A DNA stretch of 64,000 nucleotides from Gallionella capsiferriformans ES-2 (GCF_000145255.1 NC_014394.1:1054001-1118000), one strand, 5' to 3'; positions 26,161 through 36,420 are shown, counted from the first letter of the stretch. The notes: generated from the letters alone by a model not told the origin. Program-made: numbers and translations.

Positions 26161-28998
26161 ATGCGTATCAATACCCCGGTTACCAACAACGAGAAGCAGA
26201 TGATGGAAGGCTCGATGATCGTCACTAAGACGGATCTGAAGGGCATCATCACCTATGCCAATAAGGATTTTGTCGAGATCAGCGGTTTTGCAGAATCGGA
26301 ATTGCTCGGTCAATCTCACAACCTCGTACGCCACCCGGACATGCCGGTTGAGGCCTTTGCCGATTTGTGGAAGACGGTTAAAAGCGGTACGAGCTGGAAC
26401 GGAATCGTCAAAAATCGCTGCAAGAACGGCGACTATTACTGGGTCGATGCGAATGTGACGCCGATAAGTGAAAATGGTCAGGTGACGGGGTATGTTTCGG
26501 TACGCCGTAAACCCGCTCAGGAACAAATTAACGACGCCGTCAAAACCTATGCGTTGTTAAAAGCCGGAAAAAATCCTAACGCCGGAATTAATGGATTGCT
26601 ACAAGGACTCAGGCATATCAGCGTTAAGCAGCAGATCATTATGACAATCGCAGTGGTCGCGGTGTTGTTGGGTGGTATCTCCGGGTTAGGCTACTACGAG
26701 CTGAAAATGGAGAACGAGAAGTTCGACTATGTGGTCAATCACAAAGTTAAATCCGCGACGCAAATTTCACGCATAGATGCGCTGATGAGCGAGAACATGC
26801 GTCAGTTGCAACTAGCCGGGATGCACGATCCACGTCTGCCGGAGAGCAAGCTGCACGACCATCCGATTACTAAACATCTGGATGCTATTGCAGTTCATTC
26901 GGACGAAATCAATGCGATCTGGAAAGACTACAACTCAACGCCGCACAGCACAAAGGGGACCGAGCTGGCTGAGGCTTTTAGCAAAGAGCAGGGGGCCTTC
27001 GTCAGTGAAGGGATCAAGCCTGAAATCGCCTTGCTCATGGAGGGTAAGTATGCAGATGCCAATGTCATGATGGTTAAAACGCTCGGTCCTCTGTTTACAA
27101 TTGCCAACGGCCGTGCGACTGAAATCATCAATCATCAGAATGTCTCAATGGAAAAGGATGTCGTTAAGTCGAAGGAAGAGTTTCGCATAACCTCCAATTT
27201 TATGTCGTTTGTGTTCATCATTGGAATGACGCTGGTCGTGATCTTCGGCATTATGTTGTTCCGCAACGTGGTGCCGCGCATCCGTCGGGTGGCCGAACAG
27301 ATCGAACGTGCCGCACACGGCGAATCGAATCAGCATGTCGATAGTCACCCGCGGCGCGATGAAATCAATGCAGTGTTTTTGGCCTATCGCGCGCTGGCCA
27401 CCCGCATGGGCTTTGATGTGGCAGAAGCTAAACGCATTGCCGATGAAAATCTACGCATTAAGATTGCGCTGGACAACGTCAGCACAGGTTGCATGATCGC
27501 CGACAACGACAGAAACATCATTTATGTTAACAAGGCCGTGGTTAAAATGCTGAATGATGCGGAAGCGGATATCCGCAAACAGTTGCCGGGTTTTAGCGTC
27601 GCCAGTCTGGTCGGTACCAATATCGATACTTTCCATAAAAATCCGGCCCATCAGGCGGGCATGCTGGCGCGTTTGCAGGCTTCATATACTACGCCAGTGC
27701 TGATAGCGGGTCACTCACTGGTTGTGACCGCTAATCCTGTGATCACTGAAACAGGGGAGCGTCTGGGCGTGGTGGCCGAGTGGATCGATCGCACCATCGA
27801 AGTGGCGGTCGAAAATGAAATTGAAAATATCATTGAAGCTGCAAATCAGGGCGACTTTACGCAGCGCATCATACTGGATGGCAAGGAGGGATTTTTCCTG
27901 CAAGTTGGACAGAGCATCAACGGCTTGATGCAAACCAGTTCAGTGGGGCTCGATGAAGTGGTGCGCATATTGAATGCGTTGTCGCGGGGCGATTTGACGG
28001 AATCAATTACTAATGAGTACTACGGTACGTTTGGTCAGCTCAAAGACGATTCTAATGCAACGGTTTCCCAGTTGACGCAACTGATTAGTCGCGTGATTGA
28101 ATCGGCAGATACCATTAGAACGGCGTCCAAAGAAATTGCCAGTGGCAACACGGATTTGTCGCAGCGTACCGAAGAGCAGGCATCCAGTCTTGAAGAGACA
28201 GCCGCCAGCATGGAAGAGTTGACCTCGACCGTTAAACAAAATGCTGAAAATGCTAAGCAGGCAAATCAGCTGGCGCTGTCAGCTTCGGACATTGCCGTTA
28301 AGGGTGGGCGTGTGGTTGGGCAGGTTGTGGGTACCATGTCCTCGATCAGCGAGAGCTCGAAGAAGATCGTCGATATTATCAGTGTAATCGATGGTATCGC
28401 GTTCCAGACCAATATTCTCGCGCTCAATGCGGCCGTGGAAGCCGCGCGTGCGGGTGAGCAGGGACGTGGCTTTGCCGTGGTGGCGTCCGAAGTGCGCAAT
28501 CTGGCGCAGCGCAGTGCTGCGGCGGCTAAGGAAATTAAGGAATTAATCAGCGACTCGGTCGAGAAGGTAGGCGCGGGGACACGTTTGGTAGACGAAGCCG
28601 GCAAAACGATGGATGAAGTTGTCAACTCGGTTAAACGCGTGACAGACATCATGGCCGAGATTACCGCGGCATCGAGTGAGCAAAGTCAGGGGATTGAGCA
28701 AGTCAATACCGCGATCACGCAAATGGATGATGTGACGCAGCAAAATGCGGCACTGGTAGAGCAGGCGGCGGCAGCAGAGTCGCTCGAAGAGCAGGCGCAG
28801 GAATTGGCCGCCTTGATGAGTACTTTCAAATTGTCAGGACAGACCAAGCCGATTGTGCTGAGTGCGCGTGCAAAAGTTGCTGCGCCAGTACGCAGGTTGC
28901 CTGAACCTCGACCCTCCGCACAAAAAACGACTGCAGCCAGCCGTTCACGTCCGGTTAAAATGCCCGATACTGAGGACGGTGACTGGCAAGAGTTTTAA
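26161..28998 (+). CDS. Large Aer-like chemoreceptor (PAS-4HB-HAMP-PAS-HAMP-MCP) with CheR tether
   Basis: 945 residues. Aer-type PAS (about 15-118: [42 protein letters not shown]), membrane helix 1 (about 158-178), 4HB periplasmic domain, membrane helix 2 (about 345-368), HAMP, a second PAS (about 428-540), another HAMP-like segment (about 545-630) and a methyl-accepting domain with [20 protein letters not shown]. This tip and length are of the short (36-heptad) Tsr/Tar class, unlike the other receptors here. The C-terminus ends DWQEF, a CheR/CheB-docking pentapeptide like NWETF. It lies between cheW and cheR. Strong AGAGGAG before the ATG. Confidence 0.88.
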   Translation: MRINTPVTNNEKQMMEGSMIVTKTDLKGIITYANKDFVEISGFAESELLGQSHNLVRHPDMPVEAFADLWKTVKSGTSWNGIVKNRCKNGDYYWVDANVTPISENGQVTGYVSVRRKPAQEQINDAVKTYALLKAGKNPNAGINGLLQGLRHISVKQQIIMTIAVVAVLLGGISGLGYYELKMENEKFDYVVNHKVKSATQISRIDALMSENMRQLQLAGMHDPRLPESKLHDHPITKHLDAIAVHSDEINAIWKDYNSTPHSTKGTELAEAFSKEQGAFVSEGIKPEIALLMEGKYADANVMMVKTLGPLFTIANGRATEIINHQNVSMEKDVVKSKEEFRITSNFMSFVFIIGMTLVVIFGIMLFRNVVPRIRRVAEQIERAAHGESNQHVDSHPRRDEINAVFLAYRALATRMGFDVAEAKRIADENLRIKIALDNVSTGCMIADNDRNIIYVNKAVVKMLNDAEADIRKQLPGFSVASLVGTNIDTFHKNPAHQAGMLARLQASYTTPVLIAGHSLVVTANPVITETGERLGVVAEWIDRTIEVAVENEIENIIEAANQGDFTQRIILDGKEGFFLQVGQSINGLMQTSSVGLDEVVRILNALSRGDLTESITNEYYGTFGQLKDDSNATVSQLTQLISRVIESADTIRTASKEIASGNTDLSQRTEEQASSLEETAASMEELTSTVKQNAENAKQANQLALSASDIAVKGGRVVGQVVGTMSSISESSKKIVDIISVIDGIAFQTNILALNAAVEAARAGEQGRGFAVVASEVRNLAQRSAAAAKEIKELISDSVEKVGAGTRLVDEAGKTMDEVVNSVKRVTDIMAEITAASSEQSQGIEQVNTAITQMDDVTQQNAALVEQAAAAESLEEQAQELAALMSTFKLSGQTKPIVLSARAKVAAPVRRLPEPRPSAQKTTAASRSRPVKMPDTEDGDWQEF

Positions 28999-29066
28999 GA
29001 AACAGGATTGAGGAGAGAGGGAGTTAATACTCCCGGTTTTAACTTAATCCGTACTCCTCTATCTTA
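28999..29066. repeat. Inverted GGATTGAGGAG-type repeat before cheR
   Basis: caggattgaggagagaggg and aatccgtactcctctatctt are inverted versions of one unit; between them GGGAGT-TAAT-ACTCCC is a perfect 6-bp hairpin. Same family as at 18609-18700. Confidence 0.5.
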
Positions 29067-29078
29067 AAGGTATTTGAT

Positions 29079-29945
29079 ATGGCCGAAATGAAAGACCCAT
29101 CGCTGCGCGAGTTCCATTTTACGTCGCAGGATTTTCAGCGCGTGTGTAAGCTGATCTATGATCACGCGGGTATTTCGCTGAGTGCCAGTAAGCAGGAGTT
29201 GGTTTATAGTCGGCTGTCGCGCAGGTTACGTGCGACAGGCATTAAGACGTTTGCCGAATATCTCAAGTTGCTGGAGCAGAATGACGTGGCTGAGTGGGAG
29301 GCTTTCGCGAATTCTCTGACAACTAACCTGACGTCATTTTTTCGTGAACACCATCACTTTTCCTTGCTGGCCGAGCAACTGAAAAAGATCGGCAATTCTC
29401 ACCCGATCGTGATCTGGTGCTCTGCCAGTTCCACCGGTGAAGAACCGTATTCCATTGCCATGACCGCAGTTGACGCGTTCAATAGTTTTACGCCTCCGGT
29501 GAAAATTATTGCCACTGATCTCGATACCAATGTGCTCGATACGGCGCGTCGCGGAGTGTACGCGATGGACCGGGTGGAAAAAATGAATGATGCGCTGATT
29601 AAGCGATTTTTCTTCAAGGGAACGGGGGCGCAGGAAGGTTTTGTCAAAGTGCGTCCGGAACTGCAGAACATGATTACCTTTCGCAAATTGAATTTGCTCG
29701 ATGCGACCTGGCCAATACGAGATAAGGTTGATGTCATTTTTTGTCGCAATGTCATGATTTATTTTGATAAAGAAACGCAGTTAGCGATATTGAAAAAAAT
29801 GGCTCCCATCATGCGGCCTGAGGGCTTGCTGTATGCGGGTCATTCGGAGAATTTTTATCAGGCTGAAGCGTATTTCAGGCTGCGCGGTAAGACGGTGTAC
29901 GAGTTGTCTCCGCAACTCAAGGCAGCGCAAGCTGACAAATCTTAA
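29079..29945 (+). CDS. cheR: Chemoreceptor methyltransferase CheR
   Basis: 288 residues. An N-terminal helical domain (about 10-85) precedes the methyltransferase domain with the SAM-binding motif WCSASSTGEEPYSIAM (about 108-123) and ATDLDTNVLDTARRG. The motif DVIFCRNVMIYFD is conserved. It methylates glutamates on receptors. The preceding receptor ends in a pentapeptide that CheR can bind. cheD follows after 12 bases. Confidence 0.93.
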   Translation: MAEMKDPSLREFHFTSQDFQRVCKLIYDHAGISLSASKQELVYSRLSRRLRATGIKTFAEYLKLLEQNDVAEWEAFANSLTTNLTSFFREHHHFSLLAEQLKKIGNSHPIVIWCSASSTGEEPYSIAMTAVDAFNSFTPPVKIIATDLDTNVLDTARRGVYAMDRVEKMNDALIKRFFFKGTGAQEGFVKVRPELQNMITFRKLNLLDATWPIRDKVDVIFCRNVMIYFDKETQLAILKKMAPIMRPEGLLYAGHSENFYQAEAYFRLRGKTVYELSPQLKAAQADKS

Positions 29946-29957
29946 CGGGCACGATTC

Positions 29958-30569
29958 ATGTCAGATCACGACTACGAAGAAGTTGTCTCACCGAATATCT
30001 ATTACGACCGGAATTTCGATGTCGAGGCGGTTAAAATTCTGCCGGGCGAATATTTTGTAACCGGCCGAGATATGGTTTTAGTCACCGTACTGGGATCATG
30101 CGTTGCTGCCTGCATACGCGATAAGGTCACAGGCATCGGCGGGATGAATCATTTCATGTTGCCGGACAATAAGAATGACGGCGGAAGCCCTGTCGGACTT
30201 GCGGGGCGCTATGGTACCTATGCGATGGAGCTGATGATTAATCAGATGCTCAAATCGGGGGCCCGGCGTAGTAATCTGGAAGCTAAAGTATTCGGGGGGG
30301 GGAATGTGCTGCGCGGTTTTACCGTGGCCAATGTAGGTCAGCGCAATTCCGAATTTGTCGTCGATTACCTGCTGGCTGAGAAAATTGAACTCAAAGCACA
30401 GGATTTGCTGGATATCTATCCGCGTAAAGTCTATTACTTTCCTGCAACGGGTCGAACGCTAGTCAAAAAATTGCGCAGCGTGCATAACGACACCATCGTT
30501 CAGCGTGAACAGCAGTACATTTCTCGTATCCGTTCATCCGAAATTCAGGGTGATGTTGAGCTATTTTAA
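29958..30569 (+). CDS. cheD: Chemoreceptor glutamine deamidase CheD
   Basis: 203 residues, CheD family. The catalytic Cys lies in VLGSCVAACIRD and the His in GGMNHFMLPD, with the Thr in the following GRYGTYAMELMINQML region. It deamidates receptor glutamines and in some bacteria also aids CheC-type phosphatase. The N-terminal extension (MSDHDYEEVVSPNIYYDRNF) is longer than in Bacillus, as usual for proteobacteria. Sits in the order cheR-cheD-cheB. Confidence 0.92.
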   Translation: MSDHDYEEVVSPNIYYDRNFDVEAVKILPGEYFVTGRDMVLVTVLGSCVAACIRDKVTGIGGMNHFMLPDNKNDGGSPVGLAGRYGTYAMELMINQMLKSGARRSNLEAKVFGGGNVLRGFTVANVGQRNSEFVVDYLLAEKIELKAQDLLDIYPRKVYYFPATGRTLVKKLRSVHNDTIVQREQQYISRIRSSEIQGDVELF

Positions 30570-30612
30570 ACAGGATTAACTGGCGTTTGGAACACTGCCA
30601 GTACAGGGTTAT

Positions 30613-31695
30613 ATGATGCAAAATGAAGTCGGTGGTAGAAAAATTAAAGTACTGATTGTTGATGACTCAGCACTCATACGCAGTATTTTAAAGGAAGTCG
30701 TCAATAGTCAACCTGACATGGAGGCGGTTGGTGCCGCAGCGAATCCGTTGCAGGCGCGCGAAATGATCAAAACGTTAAATCCGGATGTATTGACGCTTGA
30801 CGTGGAAATGCCGGAAATGGACGGTCTGGTGTTTCTGGAAAAATTGATGCGTTTGCGCCCTATGCCGGTGTTGATGATTTCGACATTGACCGAACGGGGA
30901 TCTCAGGCTGCATTACGCGCTCTGGAACTGGGGGCCGTCGATTTTCTGGCTAAACCTAAATTGGGCGTGGTCGAGGGTATGAATGCCTACGCCAATGAAA
31001 TTGCAGGAAAGATCCGTATTGCATCAAGGGCGAAGGTTAAAAATCGAGTCATTGCACCGGTTGTTGAAAGTAGTTTGCCGACACTAGGTTGTCGCATCAC
31101 CAGTACCGAAAAACTAATTATTGTCGGTTCCTCGACAGGGGGTACCGAAGCACTGAAGGAATTCCTGGTGCCTATGCCGGCCGATGCGCCTGCCATTCTG
31201 GTCGCTCAGCATATGCCGGAAGCCTTTACGAAGTCTTTTGCAGATAGGCTCAATAGCCTGTGCAAGATGACGGTGACGGAGGCCGTGAATAACGAACGGG
31301 TATTGCCGGGGCACGTGTATATTGCGCCGGGACATTCGCATATGCTGATCAAGCGCAGTGGTTCGAATTACGTGATTGAATTGAATCAGACGTCTCCTGT
31401 CAATCATCACCGCCCCTCGGTGGAGGTGCTGTTTCGCTCTGCAGCCGTCTGTGTCGGGGCGAATGCAATCGGTGTCATGCTCACGGGGATGGGCAAGGAT
31501 GGCGCGGTGGGGATGCTGGAGATGCGCGAGGCGGGGGCTTATAACTTTACGCAGGATGAATCGACCTGTGTGGTATACGGAATGCCGCGCGCGGCAGTTG
31601 AAAATGGCGCATCGCATGAAGCCGTGCCGATTGGCGAGATGGCGCGCCGGGTACTCGCGCGCGTGATGAGCGGTGGCGTGAGAAACAGGATTTAA
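30613..31695 (+). CDS. cheB: Chemoreceptor methylesterase and response regulator CheB
   Basis: 360 residues: receiver domain (about 10-125; [14 protein letters not shown], phospho-acceptor in [13 protein letters not shown], Lys in FLAKPK) and methylesterase domain (about 170-355) with Ser in [11 protein letters not shown], His in AQHMPEAF and Asp in [10 protein letters not shown]. Removes methyl groups from receptors after phosphorylation by CheA. Two adjacent ATGs (30613, 30616) are possible starts. Ends the cheR-D-B unit. Confidence 0.93.
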   Translation: MMQNEVGGRKIKVLIVDDSALIRSILKEVVNSQPDMEAVGAAANPLQAREMIKTLNPDVLTLDVEMPEMDGLVFLEKLMRLRPMPVLMISTLTERGSQAALRALELGAVDFLAKPKLGVVEGMNAYANEIAGKIRIASRAKVKNRVIAPVVESSLPTLGCRITSTEKLIIVGSSTGGTEALKEFLVPMPADAPAILVAQHMPEAFTKSFADRLNSLCKMTVTEAVNNERVLPGHVYIAPGHSHMLIKRSGSNYVIELNQTSPVNHHRPSVEVLFRSAAVCVGANAIGVMLTGMGKDGAVGMLEMREAGAYNFTQDESTCVVYGMPRAAVENGASHEAVPIGEMARRVLARVMSGGVRNRI

Positions 31696-31746
31696 TGTAG
31701 CGTGCTGTTGTGGGTTTAATTAATGTGGTTTTAAGGGAGTGGGAAT

Positions 31747-32061
31747 ATGGCAATGCAGATCAACACCTCGACGGCAGGAGATAAGGCGATCATCAGGCTT
31801 GCAGGGCGCTTCGATTTTAATGATCACCGAACTTTTAAGATGAATTATGAGCCCTTGTTGCTGCTGGCAACGGTTAAAACACTGGAAATCGATATGGAAG
31901 GCATCGAGTATCTGGACAGCTCTGCATTAGGGATGATGATGCTGTTGCGCGAGCGCTCACAAGCAGTGGGTAAGACGGTGGTGCTCAGTAAACCCAGCAG
32001 TACGGTTGCGCAAGTTCTCGATATTGCTAACTTCAGCAAGCTATTTACGATTACAAAGTGA
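31747..32061 (+). CDS. STAS-domain anti-sigma factor antagonist (HsbA-like)
   Basis: 104 residues, a single STAS domain. The phosphorylatable Ser is in LDSSALGMMMLLRE. Such proteins bind a partner anti-sigma or kinase when unphosphorylated. The next gene encodes a receiver-phosphatase-kinase protein and the third a diguanylate cyclase, the same set as HsbA-HsbR-HsbD of Pseudomonas aeruginosa, where HsbA interacts with FlgM and with HsbD. AGGGAG precedes the ATG. The equivalence is inferred from domains and order. Confidence 0.85.
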   Translation: MAMQINTSTAGDKAIIRLAGRFDFNDHRTFKMNYEPLLLLATVKTLEIDMEGIEYLDSSALGMMMLLRERSQAVGKTVVLSKPSSTVAQVLDIANFSKLFTITK

Positions 32062-32078
32062 TATCAAAGGTGCATCAA

Positions 32079-33791
32079 ATGAGCTCAGTTGGTTCACTGA
32101 ATGTATTGGCGGTCGATGATTCGAATACCAATCGACAATTGATATTAGCGATGCTCAAAAAAATGGGGCATCGCGTCACACTGGCCGAAGATGGCGTGCA
32201 TGCGCTTGCCTTGTGCGATGAGTGTCGCCCTGATTTGGTACTGATGGATGTATCGATGCCGGTTTTGAGCGGATTTGATACCGTGCGTGAAATGCGCAGG
32301 CGCTATGCTGGCTGGTTCCCTATTCTGTTTTTGTCGGCACAAACCAGTAATCACGAAGTGCTCGAAGGCTTGCATGCGGGCGGTGATGATTACCTGTTCA
32401 AACCGGTAAATTACGAAATTCTGCAGGCCAAGATCCATAATTTTCAGATCCGAATAGAGCAGAATTTAAGCTTGCTTGAATATCACGCGCGCATCGAAGA
32501 GGAAACCGATACGGCGCGCGACTTTATCAAGCAGTTCACTGCCCTCGATAAAATTCATGATCCACTGGTGCGCTTCTTTTTAAAGCCGGCCGAGAACTTC
32601 AGTGGGGATCTGATTTCTGTCGCGCGGGGTCCTGACAATTGTCTGCATGTGTTGCTGGCCGACAGTGCAGGACATGGACTGACGGCAGCGCTTGCGGTGA
32701 TTCCCATCACTCAGCCGTTTTATCAGATGACAGCCAAGGGGTTTGCGCTGCCCGCTATCGTGCGCGAACTTAATCGCCGTGTGCGCGAGTATTTGCCCCT
32801 GCCGCGTTTTGTTGCCGCCTCCGTGTTGTCGTTAGATCCAGCGACAGGGATCGTTCAGGTGTGGAACGGCGGCTGTCCGCCTGTACTATTGCTGGGCGAA
32901 GGGGCTGATATTTTACATCGCTTTAATTCCAGACATCTGCCGCTTGGGGTGGTCGCAGCCGACGAGTTTGATGCGGGACTCGAATATTTCAAAGTGGTTG
33001 ATCAGGCTGCCAGTTTACTGATGTGTTCGGATGGCGCGACCGAAATCGACACGGGCAGCGGAGCGGGGTTGGGGCAAGCCGGGTTGCTGGCCGGAGCGCA
33101 GTCTTCATCAGGGGAGACACTGTTTGATCGCGTGCAGGATGTCATCAACGGTCATTTGGGGGGCGGGCCGCCTTTAGATGATATCGCGTTGATCATGGTA
33201 GATGTGCCTGTTATCGATCAGCTTGTCTCCGAGGTTGTTTTGTCGCGTACGAAGGAGAGTTTGCCGGGAGAGCGTGTCGCCGGTTGTGGGCATGGCATTG
33301 AGCAATCGCTATGGAAATTTTCTTTGATGCTTACAGCGCAGCAATTAAAACATCTGGATGTGGTGCCATTTTTGCTTAATATCGCGGGGCAAATTGAGGG
33401 GGGGCGCGCCGATGGTAAGCTATTTTTAGTTTTGTCAGAGCTGTTCAATAATGCACTCGATCATGGTTTGCTCAAACTCGACTCAACGCTAAAAAATGAA
33501 ATTGACGGCATGGAAACCTATTTCGTGGAGCGTGCGGCACGTTTAGCAGAGCTCGAGCAGGGGCAGATTTTTATTCGTCTGGATAAATTGAGTTGTGGAT
33601 GCCTGAAGGTTTCCATGAAGGATAGCGGTGACGGCTTTAATTTCTTGGAATTGGCGGATATTAAACGCAATGTACAGCGGCACGGGCGTGGCATCGCTTT
33701 GCTCGATAATATGTGTAGCGCTCTGCAATACTCGGGTAATGGATCGGAAGTCGCAGCTTACGTTGGTGTCGTCAATTCCGCCGCCGTGTAA
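32079..33791 (+). CDS. REC-PP2C phosphatase-HATPase regulator (HsbR-like)
   Basis: 570 residues. Receiver domain (about 8-125; LAVDDSNTNRQLI, phospho-acceptor in LMDVSMPVLSGFD), a SpoIIE/PP2C-type phosphatase domain (about 180-385; GDLISV, LADSAGHGLTAAL, MCSDGATE) and a C-terminal HATPase domain of the anti-sigma kinase type (about 425-565; LSELFNNALDHG, KDSGDGFNF, HGRGIALLDNM). It should both dephosphorylate and phosphorylate the STAS protein just upstream. A GTG at 32058 overlapping the STAS stop (GTGA) is an alternative start; I favour the ATG at 32079 with AAAGG before it. No HptB-like phosphotransfer gene is adjacent. Confidence 0.85.
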   Translation: MSSVGSLNVLAVDDSNTNRQLILAMLKKMGHRVTLAEDGVHALALCDECRPDLVLMDVSMPVLSGFDTVREMRRRYAGWFPILFLSAQTSNHEVLEGLHAGGDDYLFKPVNYEILQAKIHNFQIRIEQNLSLLEYHARIEEETDTARDFIKQFTALDKIHDPLVRFFLKPAENFSGDLISVARGPDNCLHVLLADSAGHGLTAALAVIPITQPFYQMTAKGFALPAIVRELNRRVREYLPLPRFVAASVLSLDPATGIVQVWNGGCPPVLLLGEGADILHRFNSRHLPLGVVAADEFDAGLEYFKVVDQAASLLMCSDGATEIDTGSGAGLGQAGLLAGAQSSSGETLFDRVQDVINGHLGGGPPLDDIALIMVDVPVIDQLVSEVVLSRTKESLPGERVAGCGHGIEQSLWKFSLMLTAQQLKHLDVVPFLLNIAGQIEGGRADGKLFLVLSELFNNALDHGLLKLDSTLKNEIDGMETYFVERAARLAELEQGQIFIRLDKLSCGCLKVSMKDSGDGFNFLELADIKRNVQRHGRGIALLDNMCSALQYSGNGSEVAAYVGVVNSAAV

Positions 33792-33814
33792 GTTTCCAAA
33801 TTTAATACTATTTT

Positions 33815-35104
33815 ATGACTAAGACACGTACGACGTCCCGCCCATCGCTGCCCGCTGGTAGTTCAGGTTTTCATGTGCTGCTGGTCGAAGATCAGCGCGC
33901 GCTGGCTCAAATGGCCGCCAAAATGCTCTTTGATCGCTGGGGATGCCATGTCCTGATTGCGATGAATCTGGCTCAGGTGAATGCGATTATCGCGGAAAAC
34001 AAATATCCGTTTTTTGTCGCGGTGAGTGATTTGAATCTGCCGGATGCGCCTCGCGGTGAGGTGATTGATGCACTGGTGAATGCCAAAATTCCTGTTATTG
34101 CGATGACCGGTATGTTTGATGCGCAGCTGCACGAACGGATTATGAATTGCGGTGTCATCGATTATGTCCTCAAAAATAGCATTAATTCGTATGAGTATAT
34201 TGTCGAGTTGGTGGGGCGGCTGTTCAAAAACCGCGGGAGACGAGTGCTGGTCGTTGATGATTCGCAAAGCATGCGCGCGATCGTAACCGGGATGCTCAAT
34301 ACGCAGGGCTTTGATGTGTTAACGGCGTGTGATGGCGAAGAAGCGCTGGCTGTATTATTTGAGCATAAAGATATCAAGCTGGTATTGCTTGATCACGAAA
34401 TGCCGGTGATGGACGGATTTAATTTTTTACTCGCAGTACGTCGCAAGATAGCGAAAGACAGGTTGGCTATTATCGGCATGTCGGGCAGCAATAATCCGCG
34501 TATGTCCGCACAGTTTCTCAAACTGGGTGCGAATGATTTTATTTGCAAGCCCTTTGGTTATGAGGAGCTGGCATGCCGCGTCAATCAAAACCTGGAGATG
34601 CAGGAAAGTCTGGAGTCGGTTCGCTATATTGCTTATCACGATTATCTGACGGCCCTGTTTAATCGCCGCGCATTTTTCGAGCAGGGAAGCGTATTGTTCG
34701 AAGCAGCGGTCAGTGCGGGTACGCCCTTGGCGGCTGCGGTGATGGACATCGATTTTTTCAAGAAAATTAATGACGTGTACGGGCATGATGGTGGAGACGT
34801 CGTACTCAAGCATTTTGCTACGCTGCTGAGTGCGCATTTCAATGTCGAGCTGGTGGCTCGTGTGGGCGGTGAGGAATTTTTTATACTCTTTGTCAATGCG
34901 GACGAGGCGTACGCCCGCTGTGAGGCCTTTCGCGTCAAGGTTGAACAATCAGCGGCAATGTTCGGGAAAACAGCGGTCAACTATACGGTCAGTATTGGCA
35001 TTACAAGGCTGGTTTCACAAAGCCTTGATCATATGCTGAAGCTTGCTGATGATAATCTCTATAAAGCTAAGGAGAGCGGGCGAAATCGCATTATATTGAA
35101 CTGA
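33815..35104 (+). CDS. REC-REC-GGDEF diguanylate cyclase (HsbD-like position)
   Basis: 429 residues: two receiver domains (about 15-130, VAVSDLNLPDA; about 140-260, LLDHEMPVMDGF and FICKPFG) and a GGDEF domain (about 270-429) with active site VGGEEF. The four residues five before GGEEF are FNVE, so the inhibitory RxxD is absent, unlike in the cyclase at 4131. It should make c-di-GMP without that feedback. It is the third gene of the STAS/phosphatase module, 24 bases after the second, and lies just before flhB. P. aeruginosa HsbD is a membrane protein, which this is not, so the match is of module, not orthology. Confidence 0.85.
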   Translation: MTKTRTTSRPSLPAGSSGFHVLLVEDQRALAQMAAKMLFDRWGCHVLIAMNLAQVNAIIAENKYPFFVAVSDLNLPDAPRGEVIDALVNAKIPVIAMTGMFDAQLHERIMNCGVIDYVLKNSINSYEYIVELVGRLFKNRGRRVLVVDDSQSMRAIVTGMLNTQGFDVLTACDGEEALAVLFEHKDIKLVLLDHEMPVMDGFNFLLAVRRKIAKDRLAIIGMSGSNNPRMSAQFLKLGANDFICKPFGYEELACRVNQNLEMQESLESVRYIAYHDYLTALFNRRAFFEQGSVLFEAAVSAGTPLAAAVMDIDFFKKINDVYGHDGGDVVLKHFATLLSAHFNVELVARVGGEEFFILFVNADEAYARCEAFRVKVEQSAAMFGKTAVNYTVSIGITRLVSQSLDHMLKLADDNLYKAKESGRNRIILN

Positions 35105-35106
35105 TT

Positions 35107-35141
35107 GCAGGTCGCGGTCCGCTTTTTGCGGACTGCAGGCC
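35107..35141 (+). terminator. Strong hairpin after the diguanylate cyclase
   Basis: GGTCCGC (35116-35122) and GCGGAC (35128-35133) pair around TTTTT, with GCAGGTC/GGCC extending the stem, starting three bases after the stop. There is no T-run after it, so it may be a mild terminator or an RNA-stabilising hairpin. Confidence 0.4.
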
Positions 35142-35251
35142 ACCTTTAGAGGTCACGAGTCTTGCATATCTACTTTACGTTCTGCACTGAACGTATTGAA
35201 AAGCAAGCTGATTCCCTGCTTATTCTTCTGCTTAAGTACTGCTGTTTTGCG

Positions 35252-35257
35252 TATAAT
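35252..35257 (+). promoter_or_regulatory. Consensus -10 element before flhB
   Basis: TATAAT at 35252-35257, 24 bp before the flhB ATG. No good -35 hexamer is present at 16-18 bp, which fits an activator-dependent (for example FlhDC class 2) promoter, though I could not identify an FlhDC box with confidence. Confidence 0.4.
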
Positions 35258-35280
35258 CCGCACTACCAGCGGAGCCCAAC

Positions 35281-36420
35281 ATGGCAGAAGACAGCGATCT
35301 AGAAAAAACAGAACAGCCCTCACAGCGGCGACTTGACCAGGCGAAGGAAAAAGGTCAAGTCGCGCGTTCGACTGAGTTATCGACATTTTCAATCTTATTG
35401 GCAGGCGGTGCTACGCTGTGGTTTATGGGAGCGTCGCTCAATGCGCATATGGTTCGGCTGTTGCATGACGCCTTAATCTTTAACCAAGATGTTGTTTTTA
35501 AGCCGGAATTGATGATTCCGCGCCTGTATGACCTTTCCATGGATATGCTGATTACCTTTGCGCCGGTGTTGCTGATGATGTTGATCACGGCACTCGGCGC
35601 GCCGCTGATTTTGAACGGCTGGCTGTTCAGTACCGAAGCGCTGGTGCCGCAATTTTCCCGTATGAATCCGATTACCGGTATTGGTCGCATTATTTCGACC
35701 AATTCTCTGGTTGAGCTGGTAAAAGCACTCGGCAAGGCGACGATTGTGGGGGGGGTGGCAACCTGGGTTATCTGGCATCATCGTGATGATGTGATACAAC
35801 TGGCGAGCTTATCGGTGACAACCGCCATCTCGCAGACGGGCTATCTGGTCTGCGGCAGTTTTTTGGCGATTGTGAGCGGCATGCTGTTGATCGTGGCGAT
35901 TGATGTGCCATTCCAGTTGTGGAGCCACAACAAAAAGCTGATGATGACCAAAGAAGAAATTCGTCAGGAGTCTAAGGAAACCGATGGTAATCCTGAGGTC
36001 AAGGGGCGTATTCGCAGCATGCAGCGAGAAGCGGCGCGCCGTCGCATGATGTCAGCCATTCCGACTGCCGATGTGGTGGTGACTAACCCAACTCACTACT
36101 CGGTGGCCTTGAAGTACAGCGACAAGGGTATGAGTGCACCTGTCGTGGTAGCTAAGGGCTCTCATCTGATCGCTCATCGCATTCGTGAAATCGCTCAGGA
36201 AAATAATGTGCCGATACTCGAAGCGCCGCCGTTGGCCCGTGCGCTGCACAAGCATACCGAAATCGGTGATGCTATTCCTGAAGCGTTGTACACAGCAGTG
36301 GCCGAGGTGTTGGCCTATGTGTATCAGTTAAAGCGCTACAACACAGACGGTGGTGTGCGGCCTGATCAGCCGGGTAGTCTGCCGGTGCCGGTTGAGTTAG
36401 ATCCCGGGGCTGTCGCATGA
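35281..36420 (+). CDS. flhB: Flagellar export switch protein FlhB
   Basis: 379 residues. Four membrane helices (about 30-50, 88-110, 140-165, 185-205), then a cytoplasmic domain with the self-cleaving NPTH motif (VVVTNPTHYSVALKY, about 266-280). Cleavage switches export from hook to filament substrates. N-terminus EKTEQPSQRRLDQAKEKGQV is typical. GGAG precedes the ATG. The stop overlaps the flhA start (ATGA). Confidence 0.95.
   Translation: MAEDSDLEKTEQPSQRRLDQAKEKGQVARSTELSTFSILLAGGATLWFMGASLNAHMVRLLHDALIFNQDVVFKPELMIPRLYDLSMDMLITFAPVLLMMLITALGAPLILNGWLFSTEALVPQFSRMNPITGIGRIISTNSLVELVKALGKATIVGGVATWVIWHHRDDVIQLASLSVTTAISQTGYLVCGSFLAIVSGMLLIVAIDVPFQLWSHNKKLMMTKEEIRQESKETDGNPEVKGRIRSMQREAARRRMMSAIPTADVVVTNPTHYSVALKYSDKGMSAPVVVAKGSHLIAHRIREIAQENNVPILEAPPLARALHKHTEIGDAIPEALYTAVAEVLAYVYQLKRYNTDGGVRPDQPGSLPVPVELDPGAVA

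Noticed and set aside
32058..32078. GTG start for the REC-PP2C protein overlapping the STAS stop
   Set aside because: Possible through GTGA coupling, but the ATG at 32079 has a better ribosome binding site and starts nearer the receiver domain; kept as an alternative.
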